Assembly: GCA_028290285.1 (NCBI GenBank)
Contig: JAQGKD010000043.1
Location: forward strand, 62,001 to 126,000
Direction of reading: 5' to 3'
Length of the DNA stretch: 64,000 nt
Origin: Hyphomicrobiales bacterium
GTDB taxonomy: Bacteria > Pseudomonadota > Alphaproteobacteria > Rhizobiales > Beijerinckiaceae
The notes under the pieces are model-generated. The model ran no database searches and was not told where the DNA came from. It saw only the letters and a program-made list of their open reading frames with translations. Position 1 is the stretch's first letter. Every line of letters begins with the position of its first letter. Positions 37,109-46,663 of this stretch are shown here, one piece after another. The translations under genes were made by a program, and so were the position numbers.

Positions 37109-38083
37109 ATGGCGCGCCCGAGCGAAGACGACCTGATCGCCCGGTTTTTCGCACCACTCGCGGGGCCGGGCGGGCTTGCGCTCGAAGACGATGCCGCGCG
37201 GCTTTCCGCCGAGCCTGGGTTCGATCTCATCCTGACCTGCGACGCCCTCGTGGCGGGCGTGCATTTCTTCGCAGACGATCCGCCAGAGGCGATTGCCGCC
37301 AAGGCCTTGCGGGTCAACCTTTCCGACCTTGCCGCCAAGGGCGCGCGTCCGGCTGGCTTCCTTCTGGCGCTGGCCCTGCCTCGCGACTTCGAGGAGAGCT
37401 GGCTCGGGAGGTTTGCCGCTGGTCTGGGCGCCGACATCGCGGCCTATGAGTGCCCGCTGCTCGGCGGCGACACCGTGGCGACGCCGGGGCCGCTGATGAT
37501 CTCGATCACCGCGCTCGGCCATGTGCCTGCCGGACGCATGGTGCCGCGCACCGGGGCGAGGCCGGGCGATTTTCTTTATGTGTCGGGCACCATCGGCGAT
37601 GCGGCGCTCGGCCTTCAGGTCCGGCTCGGGACGCTGGCCGTCAGCGCGGAGGAGGGGACGTTCCTCGGCGAGCGGTATCTCCGGCCGCAGCCGCGCAATG
37701 CGCTGGCCGGGGCGCTGGTCGCCCATGCCCATGGTGCCATGGATATCTCGGACGGCTTCGCGGGAGACCTCCGCAAGATGTTGCGTGTCTCGGGCGCGGG
37801 CGCGCGGGTCGATGTGGCGCGTGTGCCTTTGTCGGGCGCCGCGCGGGCCGTGATCGCGCGAGAACCCCAGCTTCTCGCGCAGGCCCTGACCGGCGGCGAC
37901 GATTACGAAATCCTGGCAAGTGTGCCGCCCGCGCAAGCCGCCGCCTTCGAGGCTTCGGCAGCCACCGCCTGTGTCGCGGTGACGCGCGTCGGCGTCGTCA
38001 CGGCCGAAGTCGGACCGCCGCAGTTCCTCGACGAGGCCGGGCAAATCATGGACTTCACCAACCTATCCTACAGTCACTTCTGA
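37109..38083 (+). CDS. thiL: Thiamine-monophosphate kinase
   Basis: Phosphorylates thiamine monophosphate to the active diphosphate. The PurM-like fold shows DDAARL near the N-terminus, the nucleotide site VNLSDLAAKGARP and the MDISDGFAGDL motif near 212-222. 324 residues. ATG at 37109 has GAGAGG 6 bases upstream and is preferred to GTG at 37106. Last gene of the rib-nusB-thiL series. Confidence 0.95.
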   Translation: MARPSEDDLIARFFAPLAGPGGLALEDDAARLSAEPGFDLILTCDALVAGVHFFADDPPEAIAAKALRVNLSDLAAKGARPAGFLLALALPRDFEESWLGRFAAGLGADIAAYECPLLGGDTVATPGPLMISITALGHVPAGRMVPRTGARPGDFLYVSGTIGDAALGLQVRLGTLAVSAEEGTFLGERYLRPQPRNALAGALVAHAHGAMDISDGFAGDLRKMLRVSGAGARVDVARVPLSGAARAVIAREPQLLAQALTGGDDYEILASVPPAQAAAFEASAATACVAVTRVGVVTAEVGPPQFLDEAGQIMDFTNLSYSHF

Positions 38084-38177
38084 GGTGGTTCCGGGCCGCC
38101 GCGCCCCGTGCTAACCTCGCCCCAAGTTCGTCGCGAGCGGAAGCGTCATATCCGGCGGGCGGCCATGGGAGGAAGAT

Positions 38178-39152
38178 ATGAGTTTTGCCAGAACCTTTGC
38201 CGCTGTTTGGGCCGCGTCCGTCTTCGCGGGCGCCTTGGGCGCCGGTACGCTCGCCGCGCGCGCGGAGGACACGATCAAGATCGCAGTGGGCCAGCGCGGC
38301 AATTGGGACACGTCTCCGGCCGAGGTCGGCCAGCAGGCCGGCATCTTCAAGAAGCACGGCATCGTGCTCGACATTCTCTACACGCAGGGCAGCGGCGAAA
38401 CGCAGCAGGCGGTGATCTCGAACAGCGCCAATATTGGTGTCGCGGTCGGCACGTCAGGCGCGCTCTCGGCGTTCTCGAAGGGCGCACCGCTGCGCCCGAT
38501 CTCGAATTCGACAACCGGCGCCGACGACCTGTTCTGGTATGTGCGCGCGGATTCGCCGATCAAGTCTGTGAAGGACGCTGCCGGCAAGACGATTTCCTAT
38601 TCGACTGGCGGCTCCTCGACCAATCTCGCCGTGAATACCTTCCTTAAATACTACGATGTCGCCATGAAGCCGACGGCTGTGGGCGGCCCGGCCGCTTCCT
38701 TCGCGCAGACCATGTCGGGGCAGGTGGACATCGGCTGGTCTTCGGCGCCGTTCGGCGTGAAGGACATGCGCGAGGGCAAGATCCGCATGCTCATCCGCAT
38801 GAGCGACGTCCCGGCCTTCAAGAACCAGACGGTTCGCATGAACGTGTCGAACCTGACGTTCATCGAGCAGAATCCGGACGTGCTGAAGCGTTTCCGCGAC
38901 GCTTACAAGGAGACGCTGGACTTTATGTACACGGATCCGAAGGCCATCGAGATCTGGTCCAAGTGGACGGGTGTTCCCGTCGATCTGGCGACCAGCATGC
39001 GCGATGAATTCTTCCCGCGGAAGAATCTGCAGCTCGATCGCGTGTCGGGACTCGACGAGGCCATGGCTGATGCGCAGGCGATGAAGTTCATCAGCGCGCC
39101 GCTCACCAAGCCGCAGATGGATGACTTCCTGAAGTATTACTACAAGCCGTAA
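38178..39152 (+). CDS. ABC-type substrate-binding protein (NMT1/TauA-like), orphan copy 1
   Basis: A 324-residue periplasmic binding protein with a Sec signal peptide (cleavage near AARAEDT). The mature start IKIAVGQRGNWDTSPAEVG and later LDILYTQGSGETQQAVIS match the NMT1/SsuA/TauA group that binds small organic acids, sulfonates or pyrimidines. GGGAGG precedes the ATG. No permease or ATPase gene is adjacent, and a close paralogue lies at 61524-62498. The next gene is a cysteine hydrolase that may act on the imported compound. Confidence 0.9.
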   Translation: MSFARTFAAVWAASVFAGALGAGTLAARAEDTIKIAVGQRGNWDTSPAEVGQQAGIFKKHGIVLDILYTQGSGETQQAVISNSANIGVAVGTSGALSAFSKGAPLRPISNSTTGADDLFWYVRADSPIKSVKDAAGKTISYSTGGSSTNLAVNTFLKYYDVAMKPTAVGGPAASFAQTMSGQVDIGWSSAPFGVKDMREGKIRMLIRMSDVPAFKNQTVRMNVSNLTFIEQNPDVLKRFRDAYKETLDFMYTDPKAIEIWSKWTGVPVDLATSMRDEFFPRKNLQLDRVSGLDEAMADAQAMKFISAPLTKPQMDDFLKYYYKP

Positions 39153-39159
39153 CGAGCGC

Positions 39160-39194
39160 CCGCCGCGCATGATGCTTTCATGCGCGGCGGTTTT
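39160..39194 (+). terminator. Intrinsic terminator after the binding-protein gene
   Basis: A perfect 12-bp stem (CCGCCGCGCATG / CATGCGCGGCGG) with a 7-base loop is followed by TTTT, starting 7 bases after the stop codon. Confidence 0.9.
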
Positions 39195-39402
39195 CGACGC
39201 TGGCGCCGGCTTGGGCAGGGCGTCCATTATTTCGCAAAGCGTGCCGCTCATCCCGTCTTTACAAAGCGGAGGGGCAGGCCAAGGATGCGGCGTCCGATTT
39301 CGGCCCTCCTCCGGCTCGCAGCCAGAGCTGCCGAGACTGCGACAGTGCGGCGTTTGCGCGATCATAACCCGGTGGGCGAACCACCATCCTCGAGGAGACA
39401 TA

Positions 39403-40092
39403 ATGAAGCGCGATTTCGAAGACCATTGCTGGAAGGACATCGTCGATCCCGAGATCATCGAGATCTACAAGCCCTACGAGCGCGACATCTTCGTCGGCCC
39501 CAAGCCCGCGATCATCGCGATCGACCTGTACAACAAGGCCTACGATGGCGGCAACAAGCCGGTCTCCGAGGTCAACAGGATCCATTCCGGTTCCTGCGGC
39601 GAGAATGCCTGGAAGGCCATCGAGCCGACACAGCAGCTCTTCGCCGCCGCGCGCGCCGCTGGCGTGCCGGTGATCTACACGACGCGCCATGCCGATACTG
39701 CGGGCGTGAAATCCACCAACCGACGCATGAAGGAAGAGAGCGAGGATCAATACGGGATCTTCAATCAGCTCTCGCCCCAGCCGGGCGAACTGGTGATCTA
39801 CAAGGAGCGCGCGTCAGCGTTCTTCGGCACGCCGCTCGTCGCGCATCTGCGCCGTCTGGGCGTGGAGAGCCTGATCATCTGCGGAGAAAGCACGTCGGGC
39901 TGCGTTCGCGCCTCTACGGTGGACGCTTATTCCTATGGCTTCCACAATGTGGTCGTCGAGGAATGTACCTACGATCGCTCGATGCTGAGCCATAAAGTCA
40001 ACCTGTTCGACCTGCACCACAAATATGCCGACGTGATGCATATCGAGGACGTGCTCGCGCATCTCGAAAAGTCGCAGCGCAAGGCTGCGTAA
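39403..40092 (+). CDS. Isochorismatase-family cysteine hydrolase
   Basis: A 229-residue hydrolase with the Asp-Lys-Cys triad of the family: Asp41 (IIAIDLYN), Lys134 (VIYKERASAF) and Cys167 (TSGCVRAS), with the preceding cis-peptide region GEST. Members with this layout include N-carbamoylsarcosine amidase, maleamate amidase and ureidoacrylate hydrolases, so an amide or ureido C-N bond is the likely target. AGGAG precedes ATG at 39403. Its terminator is separate from the upstream binding-protein gene, but the two probably serve one pathway. Confidence 0.87.
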   Translation: MKRDFEDHCWKDIVDPEIIEIYKPYERDIFVGPKPAIIAIDLYNKAYDGGNKPVSEVNRIHSGSCGENAWKAIEPTQQLFAAARAAGVPVIYTTRHADTAGVKSTNRRMKEESEDQYGIFNQLSPQPGELVIYKERASAFFGTPLVAHLRRLGVESLIICGESTSGCVRASTVDAYSYGFHNVVVEECTYDRSMLSHKVNLFDLHHKYADVMHIEDVLAHLEKSQRKAA

Positions 40093-40100
40093 GCCGACGG

Positions 40101-40125
40101 GGCCTGCGCGTTTCCCGCGCAGGCC
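40101..40125. terminator. Hairpin between convergent genes
   Basis: A perfect 10-bp stem (GGCCTGCGCG / CGCGCAGGCC) with a 5-base loop lies just after the hydrolase stop and just before the convergent gene's stop. Only a weak TTCAGTTC tail follows on the plus strand. Confidence 0.6.
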
Positions 40126-40126
40126 T

Positions 40127-40534
40127 TCAGTTCATGCCCTCACGCGAGACGGGCGCGAGGCCGAGTTTGTCGAACAGAGCGACGCGATGGGCGTCCGCAT
40201 AACGCAAGGCGTTCATGTGTTGCGGCGAGCCGTAGGGCAGGCGTTGCATGCGCGTGAACAAAGTCTCTACCCAGTGCAATTCCCCGAGCACCTCGACAGG
40301 ATCGGCGCCAGTTGCGAGCCAGGTCGAAGTCCAGGTCTGCGTCCAGTCCGCGAGATCCTCGGCCGCGCTCGTCTCTCCAAGCATGGTCTCGTGCTGGGCG
40401 CTGCCGTAGGGCAGGGAGGCTGCGCGCTCGTAGCGGCGCATGCCTATGACGGCGTCCGCGAGATCGCCTTCGGGGTCGGTTCGTCCGCGCGCCCATTCGA
40501 GACATTGCACAAGGCTCTTGGTCGTCACGGACAT
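40127..40534 (-). CDS. Hypothetical protein with a duplicated LPYGSxQH motif
   Basis: A 135-residue soluble protein I do not recognise. It carries two similar segments, RYERAASLPYGSAQHETML (about 34-52) and FTRMQRLPYGSPQHMNAL (about 93-110), each after an aromatic-rich helix, so it looks like an internal duplication. Trp- and His-rich, no signal peptide. It is divergent from the carboxymuconolactone-decarboxylase-like gene with about 140 bases between them. Confidence 0.7.
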   Translation of the reverse strand: MSVTTKSLVQCLEWARGRTDPEGDLADAVIGMRRYERAASLPYGSAQHETMLGETSAAEDLADWTQTWTSTWLATGADPVEVLGELHWVETLFTRMQRLPYGSPQHMNALRYADAHRVALFDKLGLAPVSREGMN

Positions 40535-40676
40535 CCTCCTGATCCATCGGGCCGCGTCGTTCCAAACAACTTAGGGCGCGCCCGCGTCTCGCGCCAGCGG
40601 CCTTGCGTCGCAATGTGCGACCGTCCAAACTCGTTCCACGGAAGACACCGATAAAGGGTCGCCAAGGGAGGTTCAT

Positions 40677-41288
40677 ATGACGATGCAGGATAACGCTCGC
40701 GCTGAAGACGGGGACGATCCGCACGCCAAGGTTTCACGGCTTCCAGGCCTGCCAAAGCCACTCGACCCCATCGTAGCGCAGCTTTTCGAGGATACGCGCA
40801 AGCGCGGCGGCCATATTCTCAACCTTCACAGGACAAACGGCCACGCGCCGAAACTGTCGCGCGCAAAGCGTCCATTCACCTATGCGCTGCGCAACGAGTG
40901 CGATGTGCCACGCATGTTTCGCGAGCTCGCGATCTGCCGCACGGCGATCAACGTCGACTGCGCCTATGAGCTGCACCATCACCACCCGCTGGCCTTGCAG
41001 TCGGGAATCAGCGAAGGGCAGTTCGCGGCGCTGACGGACTGGAATGCCAGCCGCGACCTTTTCGAACCCTCGCAACTGGCCGTGCTCGCCTATGTCGACG
41101 AGATGACCTTGCAGAAAGGGGCTGTGTCGGATGAGACCTTCGCCGAGCTGGCCCGGCACTTCAACGCGCAGGAAATCGTCGAGATCACGTATAATTCGAC
41201 GTCCTACTACGCGAGCGGGCTCTACATGAAGGCGCTCGGCATCCTGGCCGATCCGCCCGAACGCAAGGCTGCACCGGGCAAGTTTTAG
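40677..41288 (+). CDS. Carboxymuconolactone decarboxylase (AhpD-like) family protein
   Basis: A 203-residue all-helical protein. The family's active region is seen in FRELAICRTAINVDCAYELH, with Cys95 and a following run of four histidines (100-103). Only one cysteine is in the AhpD position, where AhpD has CxxC, so peroxidase activity is unlikely. A decarboxylase or other role in aromatic acid metabolism is possible. GGGAGG lies 7 bases before the ATG. It converges on thiM. Confidence 0.82.
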   Translation: MTMQDNARAEDGDDPHAKVSRLPGLPKPLDPIVAQLFEDTRKRGGHILNLHRTNGHAPKLSRAKRPFTYALRNECDVPRMFRELAICRTAINVDCAYELHHHHPLALQSGISEGQFAALTDWNASRDLFEPSQLAVLAYVDEMTLQKGAVSDETFAELARHFNAQEIVEITYNSTSYYASGLYMKALGILADPPERKAAPGKF

Positions 41289-41292
41289 CGGC

Positions 41293-42114
41293 TCAGCCTA
41301 GCCTGAGCCGCGTTTCCAGGTCGTCGGGACCGATCCGGTCGAGGCAATCGATGAATTCCACGCGGAAGGAGCCTGGGCCACGCGCGACCTCCGCCGCCAT
41401 CTCTCCGGCGACGCCATAGGTCGCGAGGGCGGCGACGGTTGCCACGAACGGGTCTTCGCCGAGGCCGATAAAGGCTCCGACCAGCGCGGATAAAGCGCAG
41501 CCGAGCGCGGTCACCCTCGTCATCAGCGGCGATCCGTTGGCAAGCCGAATCATACGCGTGCCATCGGTGACGATGTCTGTCTCGCCGGTCGCGGCCACGA
41601 TGCAGAAGCAGTGATGCGCGAGATGGCGCGCCAGAAGCTCTGCCTCGCCGGTCGTGTTGGTGCTGTCTACGCCGCGCGGGCGGGCGGTTTCGAGAGTCAG
41701 GCCCGCCCCGCGCGCGACCGCCATGATTTCCGAGGCATTGCCCCGAATGACAATCGGCCTGTGCCGCAAAAGCTTCTGAACGGCCTCGTCGCGAAAACGC
41801 GTCGCGCCGGCTCCAACGGGGTCGAGCACCCAAGGAGTCCCGTGCGCGCGGGCAGCGATGGTGGCGACCTCCATGCTTTCGACCTGCGTGCGCGACAGAG
41901 TCCCGATATTCACGACGAGCGAGGCGGCCAGCCGAACAAATTCAGGCGATTCCTCGGGCGCATGCACCATTGCCGGGGCTGCGCCCGCCGCGAGCAGGAC
42001 ATTGGCTGCAATGTCCATCGAAACGAAATTGGTGATGTTCTGCACAAGTGGGCGCGCGGCCCGCATCTTTGCGAGAAGCCGTGCCGACTCGGCTGCTGTT
42101 TCCTGCTGATTCAT
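41293..42114 (-). CDS. thiM: Hydroxyethylthiazole kinase
   Basis: Phosphorylates the thiazole precursor in thiamine salvage. The N-terminal PLVQNITNFVSMDIAANVLL and the WVLDPVGAGATRFR motif are diagnostic, and the C-terminal glycine-rich catalytic region reads VTALGCALSALVGAF. 273 residues from ATG at 42114, with AGAGG upstream. No thiE or thiD is next to it, and I see no TPP riboswitch before it. Confidence 0.95.
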   Translation of the reverse strand: MNQQETAAESARLLAKMRAARPLVQNITNFVSMDIAANVLLAAGAAPAMVHAPEESPEFVRLAASLVVNIGTLSRTQVESMEVATIAARAHGTPWVLDPVGAGATRFRDEAVQKLLRHRPIVIRGNASEIMAVARGAGLTLETARPRGVDSTNTTGEAELLARHLAHHCFCIVAATGETDIVTDGTRMIRLANGSPLMTRVTALGCALSALVGAFIGLGEDPFVATVAALATYGVAGEMAAEVARGPGSFRVEFIDCLDRIGPDDLETRLRLG

Positions 42115-42411
42115 GCGTGCCTCTGACCCTTGTGACAGCCTTTTTAATGCAATTTCTCGCAGGCGGACAGACGGTCGACGGCCCCGGTTCGTGCGTTCGG
42201 GGGTGCGAACATGCACATTTTGGGGGGGAGTACGTAAGTTGGTCCAAGGTCTGCTGGTGCACTGCCCATCTTGGGGTATTGTCTGCGGGAAGCGTTGCCG
42301 CTCCCGGAGCCATCTGGCACAAAGGAGCGGCGCGCTGCACCTTCCTGCGAAAGTGCATGCCTCAGAAAGGCAAAGACCTTTCGGAACGAGACAAGACGAG
42401 GGCGGAATTCC

Positions 42412-44571
42412 ATGAATCCCATGTGGTTGATCATACTCGGCGGCCTGTTATCGGTCGTCTACGGAGCCTACACCGTTCGTGAGCTGATGGCGGCGGATGC
42501 CGGCAACGCGCGCATGCAGGAGATCGCGGCTGCGATCGCCGAAGGTGCGCAGGCCTATCTGCGGCGGCAATATCTGACGATCGGTCTGGTGGGCATCGCG
42601 ATTCTGCTCCTCCTCGACTTTCTGCTCGGCGCGCCTGTCGCCATCGGCTTCCTGATCGGCGCGGTCCTTTCGGGCGCGGCGGGCTTCATCGGCATGAACG
42701 TTTCGGTTCGCGCCAACGTGCGGACGGCCCAGGCGGCGACGCAGTCGCTGGCGGGCGGTCTCGACATCGCCTTCAAGGCGGGCGCGGTCACGGGCATGCT
42801 CGTCGCCGGTCTCGCGCTGCTCGGCGTGTCCGTCTATTATTTCGTCCTCACCGGGCCGATGCAGCTTGCGCCCAACAGCCGCGGCGTGATCGATGCGCTG
42901 GTGGCGCTGGGCTTTGGCGCCTCTCTGATCTCGATCTTCGCCAGACTGGGCGGCGGCATCTTCACCAAGGGTGCGGATGTGGGCGCCGACCTCGTCGGCA
43001 AGGTCGAGGCCGGCATTCCGGAAGACGACCCGCGCAACCCGGCGACGATTGCCGACAACGTCGGCGATAACGTGGGCGACTGCGCCGGCATGGCGGCGGA
43101 TCTGTTCGAGACCTATGCGGTGACGGTCGTCGCCACCATGGTGCTCGCGGCCATCTTCTTCGGCAGCCTCCCGGCCGTTCTCGGGTCGGCCATGATCTAT
43201 CCGCTGGCGATCTGCGCCACCTGCATCGTGACGTCCATCGTCGGCACCTTCTTCGTGAAGCTGGGTGCCACGAACTCGATCATGGGCGCGCTCTACAAGG
43301 GCCTGATCGTGACCGGCCTTCTCTCGGTCGGCGGTCTCGCCATTGCTACCTATGCCACGGTCGGTTTCGGTGAATTCGCCACCGTCAGCGGCAAGGCCAT
43401 CACGGGCATGAACCTGTTCTGGTGCGGCATCATCGGCCTCATCGTGACCGGCCTGATCGTGTGGATCACCGAATATTACACCGGAACCGGCAAGCGCCCG
43501 GTGGTGTCGATCGCGCAGGCCTCCGTTACGGGGCATGGCACGAACGTCATCCAGGGCCTCGCAGTCTCGCTGGAATCGACGGCGCTCCCCGCGATGGTCA
43601 TCGTCTTCGGCATCATCTCGACCTACCAGCTGGCGGGCCTCTTCGGCACGGCCATCGCGGTGACGACCATGCTCGGACTCGCGGGCATGATCGTGGCGCT
43701 CGACGCCTTCGGACCGGTCACCGACAATGCCGGCGGCATTGCCGAAATGGCGGGACTGCCGAAGGAAGTGCGTCACGCCACCGATGCGCTGGACGCGGTC
43801 GGCAACACCACCAAGGCCGTGACCAAGGGCTATGCGATCGGTTCGGCGGGCCTCGGCGCGCTCGTTCTGTTTGCCGCCTATTCGAACGACCTGAACTTCT
43901 TCATCGCCGAAGCCAACAAGGCGGGATCGACCCTGTTCCCGTATTTCAAGGGCATGACGAGCGTCAGCTTCGACCTGTCCAACCCCTATGTGGTCGCCGG
44001 CCTGATCTTTGGCGGCCTCATTCCCTACCTGTTCGGCGGCATCGCCATGACCGCGGTCGGTCGCGCAGCCGGATCGGTCGTGGAAGAGGTCCGTCGCCAG
44101 TTCAAGGAACGTCCGGGCATCATGCTGGGCACGGAACGCCCCGACTATGCGCGCGCGGTCGACATGCTGACCAAGGCGGCCATCAGGGAATTGATCATTC
44201 CTTCGCTGCTGCCCGTGCTTGCCCCGCTCGTCGCCTATTACGGCGTGCTGGCCATGTCCGGCTCGAAGGCCTCGGCCTTCTCGGCCCTGGGTGCCTCGCT
44301 GCTGGGCGTGATCGTGAACGGACTGTTCGTTGCGATTTCCATGACCTCGGGTGGCGGCGCCTGGGAGAATGCCAAGAAGAGATTTGAGGACGGCTTCTTC
44401 GACAAGGATGGCGTGAAGCACCTCAAAGGCTCGGACGCGCACAAGGCGTCTGTTACGGGCGATACCGTCGGCGACCCCTACAAGGACACGGCGGGTCCTG
44501 CCGTGAATCCTGCGATCAAGATCACGAACATCGTGGCCTTGCTGCTGCTGGCCGTGCTCGCGCACGGTTGA
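42412..44571 (+). CDS. hppA: H+-translocating membrane pyrophosphatase, K+-independent type
   Basis: Couples pyrophosphate hydrolysis to proton pumping across the inner membrane. The 719-residue protein has about 16 hydrophobic segments and the pyrophosphate site [19 protein letters not shown] followed by [15 protein letters not shown]. The residue that distinguishes subtypes is Lys in [12 protein letters not shown], the K+-independent form (K+-dependent enzymes have Ala). ATG at 42412 is chosen; the longer frame upstream has no family similarity. A 297-base spacer without a gene separates it from divergent thiM. Confidence 0.97.
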   Translation: MNPMWLIILGGLLSVVYGAYTVRELMAADAGNARMQEIAAAIAEGAQAYLRRQYLTIGLVGIAILLLLDFLLGAPVAIGFLIGAVLSGAAGFIGMNVSVRANVRTAQAATQSLAGGLDIAFKAGAVTGMLVAGLALLGVSVYYFVLTGPMQLAPNSRGVIDALVALGFGASLISIFARLGGGIFTKGADVGADLVGKVEAGIPEDDPRNPATIADNVGDNVGDCAGMAADLFETYAVTVVATMVLAAIFFGSLPAVLGSAMIYPLAICATCIVTSIVGTFFVKLGATNSIMGALYKGLIVTGLLSVGGLAIATYATVGFGEFATVSGKAITGMNLFWCGIIGLIVTGLIVWITEYYTGTGKRPVVSIAQASVTGHGTNVIQGLAVSLESTALPAMVIVFGIISTYQLAGLFGTAIAVTTMLGLAGMIVALDAFGPVTDNAGGIAEMAGLPKEVRHATDALDAVGNTTKAVTKGYAIGSAGLGALVLFAAYSNDLNFFIAEANKAGSTLFPYFKGMTSVSFDLSNPYVVAGLIFGGLIPYLFGGIAMTAVGRAAGSVVEEVRRQFKERPGIMLGTERPDYARAVDMLTKAAIRELIIPSLLPVLAPLVAYYGVLAMSGSKASAFSALGASLLGVIVNGLFVAISMTSGGGAWENAKKRFEDGFFDKDGVKHLKGSDAHKASVTGDTVGDPYKDTAGPAVNPAIKITNIVALLLLAVLAHG

Positions 44572-44586
44572 GGTAACGTCTCTGGT

Positions 44587-44705
44587 CCTTCTCCCATTGG
44601 GGGAAGGTGGCCGTGACACGGCCGGATGAGGGGTTCCGGTTTTCAGAACCGAGCTCGTAACCCCTCATCAGTCAGCTCCGCTGACAGCTTCTCCCACCGG
44701 AGAAG
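44587..44705. repeat. Composite palindromic repeat, copy 3
   Basis: CCTTCTCCCATTGGGGGAAGG at the left and GCTTCTCCCACCGGAGAAGC at the right enclose GGATGAGGGGTT / AACCCCTCATC, the same plan as at 6432 and 19296. It starts 16 bases after the hppA stop. Confidence 0.85.
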
Positions 44706-44734
44706 CGGGGCAGCGTTCTCGAAAAGCAAAGAAA

Positions 44735-44764
44735 AAGGCGCGCCCCTCGGGACGCGCCTTTTTT
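44735..44764. terminator. Bidirectional intrinsic terminator between hppA and bamE
   Basis: AAGGCGCG and CGCGCCTT form an 8-bp stem around a 10-base loop. TTTTTTG follows on the plus strand, and an A-run precedes it, giving a T-run on the minus strand. It serves both convergent genes. Confidence 0.85.
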
Positions 44765-44783
44765 GTTTGAAAAATCCTGTGGA

Positions 44784-45272
44784 TTAGAAGCGCAGAAGGC
44801 CCTTCAGGGCATTCATGACGAATGACTGCTCGGAGCCACCGGTCGGCGTGGTGCGCGAGATGAAGTCGATCGCGCGGCCATCTTCGAGCCCGTAGTTGGC
44901 GACGCGCTCCACGCGCTTGGCCTTGGTGAAATAGACGGCGATGACACGCTGGTCCGTCACGGTCGGTTCCATGAACTGGACCTTCCGCTCGGTCTTCTGC
45001 GTGATGTAGTACCAGGCATCGCCGCCGACCGTGGAGGTCGTCGAGGGCGTGCCGAGGACCACGAGAACCTGTTCGGCGGAAGCGCCGACCTTGACCTGCT
45101 CGAGGGCCTTCTGGTCGACGACATAGCCGTGCTGGACCGTGCCATCGTAGCCCAGGCATCCGCCGAGGCCGATCGTGAGGGCTGCCGCAGCGGCGAGCCG
45201 AAGGACGCGCCCTTCGGCGCGAAAGTTCAGGCTGCGATGGAATGTGCCGCCGCGATGAAAAATCCCGCCCAT
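44784..45272 (-). CDS. bamE: Outer-membrane assembly lipoprotein BamE (SmpA/OmlA)
   Basis: Lipoprotein of the BAM complex that inserts outer-membrane proteins. A signal peptide ends in the lipobox LGGC, and the SmpA/OmlA domain follows (DQKALEQVKVGASAEQVLVV, then LGTPSTT). 162 residues from ATG at 45272, which has AGGAG at 9 bases. ATG at 45281 is abutted by that site and less likely. The longer open frame to 45545 is not coding. Confidence 0.9.
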   Translation of the reverse strand: MGGIFHRGGTFHRSLNFRAEGRVLRLAAAAALTIGLGGCLGYDGTVQHGYVVDQKALEQVKVGASAEQVLVVLGTPSTTSTVGGDAWYYITQKTERKVQFMEPTVTDQRVIAVYFTKAKRVERVANYGLEDGRAIDFISRTTPTGGSEQSFVMNALKGLLRF

Positions 45273-45461
45273 ACGCCGCATCTCCTGGACTTTTGTTCCT
45301 CGCGGGCCGAAGGGCCCCTCGAATGTGCCCTTCAAGGCCACCCCGGTTGAGGATTTTCCTTGCATCGGACACGACCGATGCCTAACCCCCGTCCTCATGA
45401 AATGCAAGCGCAGCTCGGGCCGAGCGTTCTGCCCGTGCATTCGCAATCTGGCGGAGGTCCC

Positions 45462-46016
45462 ATGTTTTTCGGCCTGTTTCGCCGATCGCCGAACAAAGCC
45501 TTGATCGACAAGCTTCACGGCGAGATCATGGCCGGGGCGCGGCATCCGAACCTATATCTGCATTTCGGCGTGCCCGACACGTTCGAAGGGCGATTCGAAA
45601 TGCTGGCGCTGCATGGGGCGCTCGTCGTTCGCAGGCTCAATAGCTTCGAAGCGCCGGGCCCCGATCTTGCGCAGGACGTGACCGATGGCATATTCCGTCA
45701 TCTTGATGGGACCCTGCGTGAAATGGGCGTCGGGGACATCGTAGTGCCCAAGCGCATGAAGAAGCATGCCGAGGCATTCGCCGGGCGGGCGCTTGCCTAT
45801 GGGCAGGCGCTGGACGCAGGCGACGAGGGCGCTTTGCTGACGGCGCTCGCGCGAAACGTCTACGGTGACGAAAGCCGCGCGATAGCGCCTGAAACCCGCG
45901 AACTCGCACATTACATACATGAGGTCGAAGCCACTCTGGCGGCCCGCAACCTTGAAGATTTCCTCGCCGGTCGAATCGGTTTCCCCGAGCCCGGCGCGAC
46001 AGGAGCCACGTCATGA
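45462..46016 (+). CDS. Ubiquinol-cytochrome c chaperone family protein
   Basis: A 184-residue protein matching the CBP3/UQCC1-type chaperone for cytochrome b of the bc1 complex (HPNLYLHFGVPDTFEGRFEM, then a helical C-terminus with VGDIVVPKRMKKHAEAF). GGAGG precedes the ATG at 45462. Its last codon overlaps the YceD start (ATGA). The gene is common in this position in Hyphomicrobiales. It is divergent from bamE. Confidence 0.9.
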   Translation: MFFGLFRRSPNKALIDKLHGEIMAGARHPNLYLHFGVPDTFEGRFEMLALHGALVVRRLNSFEAPGPDLAQDVTDGIFRHLDGTLREMGVGDIVVPKRMKKHAEAFAGRALAYGQALDAGDEGALLTALARNVYGDESRAIAPETRELAHYIHEVEATLAARNLEDFLAGRIGFPEPGATGATS

Positions 46017-46663
46017 GCAGGAAGACCACCACAGGGCGGGGCGGCAAGGCCGAGCCAGCCGCCACAGCCAGCCGTCGCGCAGTCCCCCCGCCGCCGGCCG
46101 GACTGCCGCTGATGCCGCGCCTGCTGGAGATGGACGAAATCCGCGAAGGGGGCATCACTGTTCCGGTGACCGCCACTGAAGCCGAACGCGTGGAAATCGC
46201 CAAGGCCATGGGCATTCCCGCCGTGGCCTCGCTTTCGGCGGAATACCGCCTGACCAAGCACGGCCGGCGCGTGTATGTCGCGGGCGATCTGAAAGCCCGC
46301 GTGACGCAGATCTGCGTGGTGACGCTCGAGCCGTTCGAGACGGACATTTCCGAGAAAATCGACATGCGCTATGCGCCGCCCTCCGACGTGGCGGAAGCCT
46401 GGGCGCAGCTTGCGCGCGAAGAGGCGAACGGCAATTCAACGCCGACCGACGATCCGCCGGACGTGCTCGTCGAGGGCAAGGTCGATCTGGGCGCATTGAC
46501 GACCGAGGTTCTGTCGCTGGCGCTCGATCCCTATCCGAAGAAGCCCGGCGTTGCCTTCGAGGCACCCGTGGCCGACCCGGAGGAGGCTGCCGCCGACTCG
46601 CCCTTCTCAGCTTTGGCTCGGCTGCGAGGGCAGGGCGGTCCCGGCGGCTCCTCGGCCGACTGA
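46013..46663 (+). CDS. YceD/DUF177 family protein
   Basis: A 216-residue DUF177 protein, linked in many bacteria to 23S rRNA maturation and usually found near rpmF and fatty-acid genes. The core segment KARVTQICVVTLEPFE carries the conserved cysteine, and the later EVLSLALDPYPKKPG is typical. An N-terminal Lys/Pro/Ala-rich extension (1-35) looks disordered. It overlaps the chaperone gene by four bases; plsX follows. rpmF is not in this window. Confidence 0.9.
   Translation: MSRKTTTGRGGKAEPAATASRRAVPPPPAGLPLMPRLLEMDEIREGGITVPVTATEAERVEIAKAMGIPAVASLSAEYRLTKHGRRVYVAGDLKARVTQICVVTLEPFETDISEKIDMRYAPPSDVAEAWAQLAREEANGNSTPTDDPPDVLVEGKVDLGALTTEVLSLALDPYPKKPGVAFEAPVADPEEAAADSPFSALARLRGQGGPGGSSAD

Noticed and set aside
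42115..42411. Possible TPP riboswitch before thiM
   Set aside because: I looked for the conserved CUGAGA and GAACCUGAU-like core on the minus strand and did not find it.
42448..44619. 723-codon frame antisense to hppA
   Set aside because: A shadow of the hppA codons, with His/Arg/Asp-rich composition and no recognisable family.
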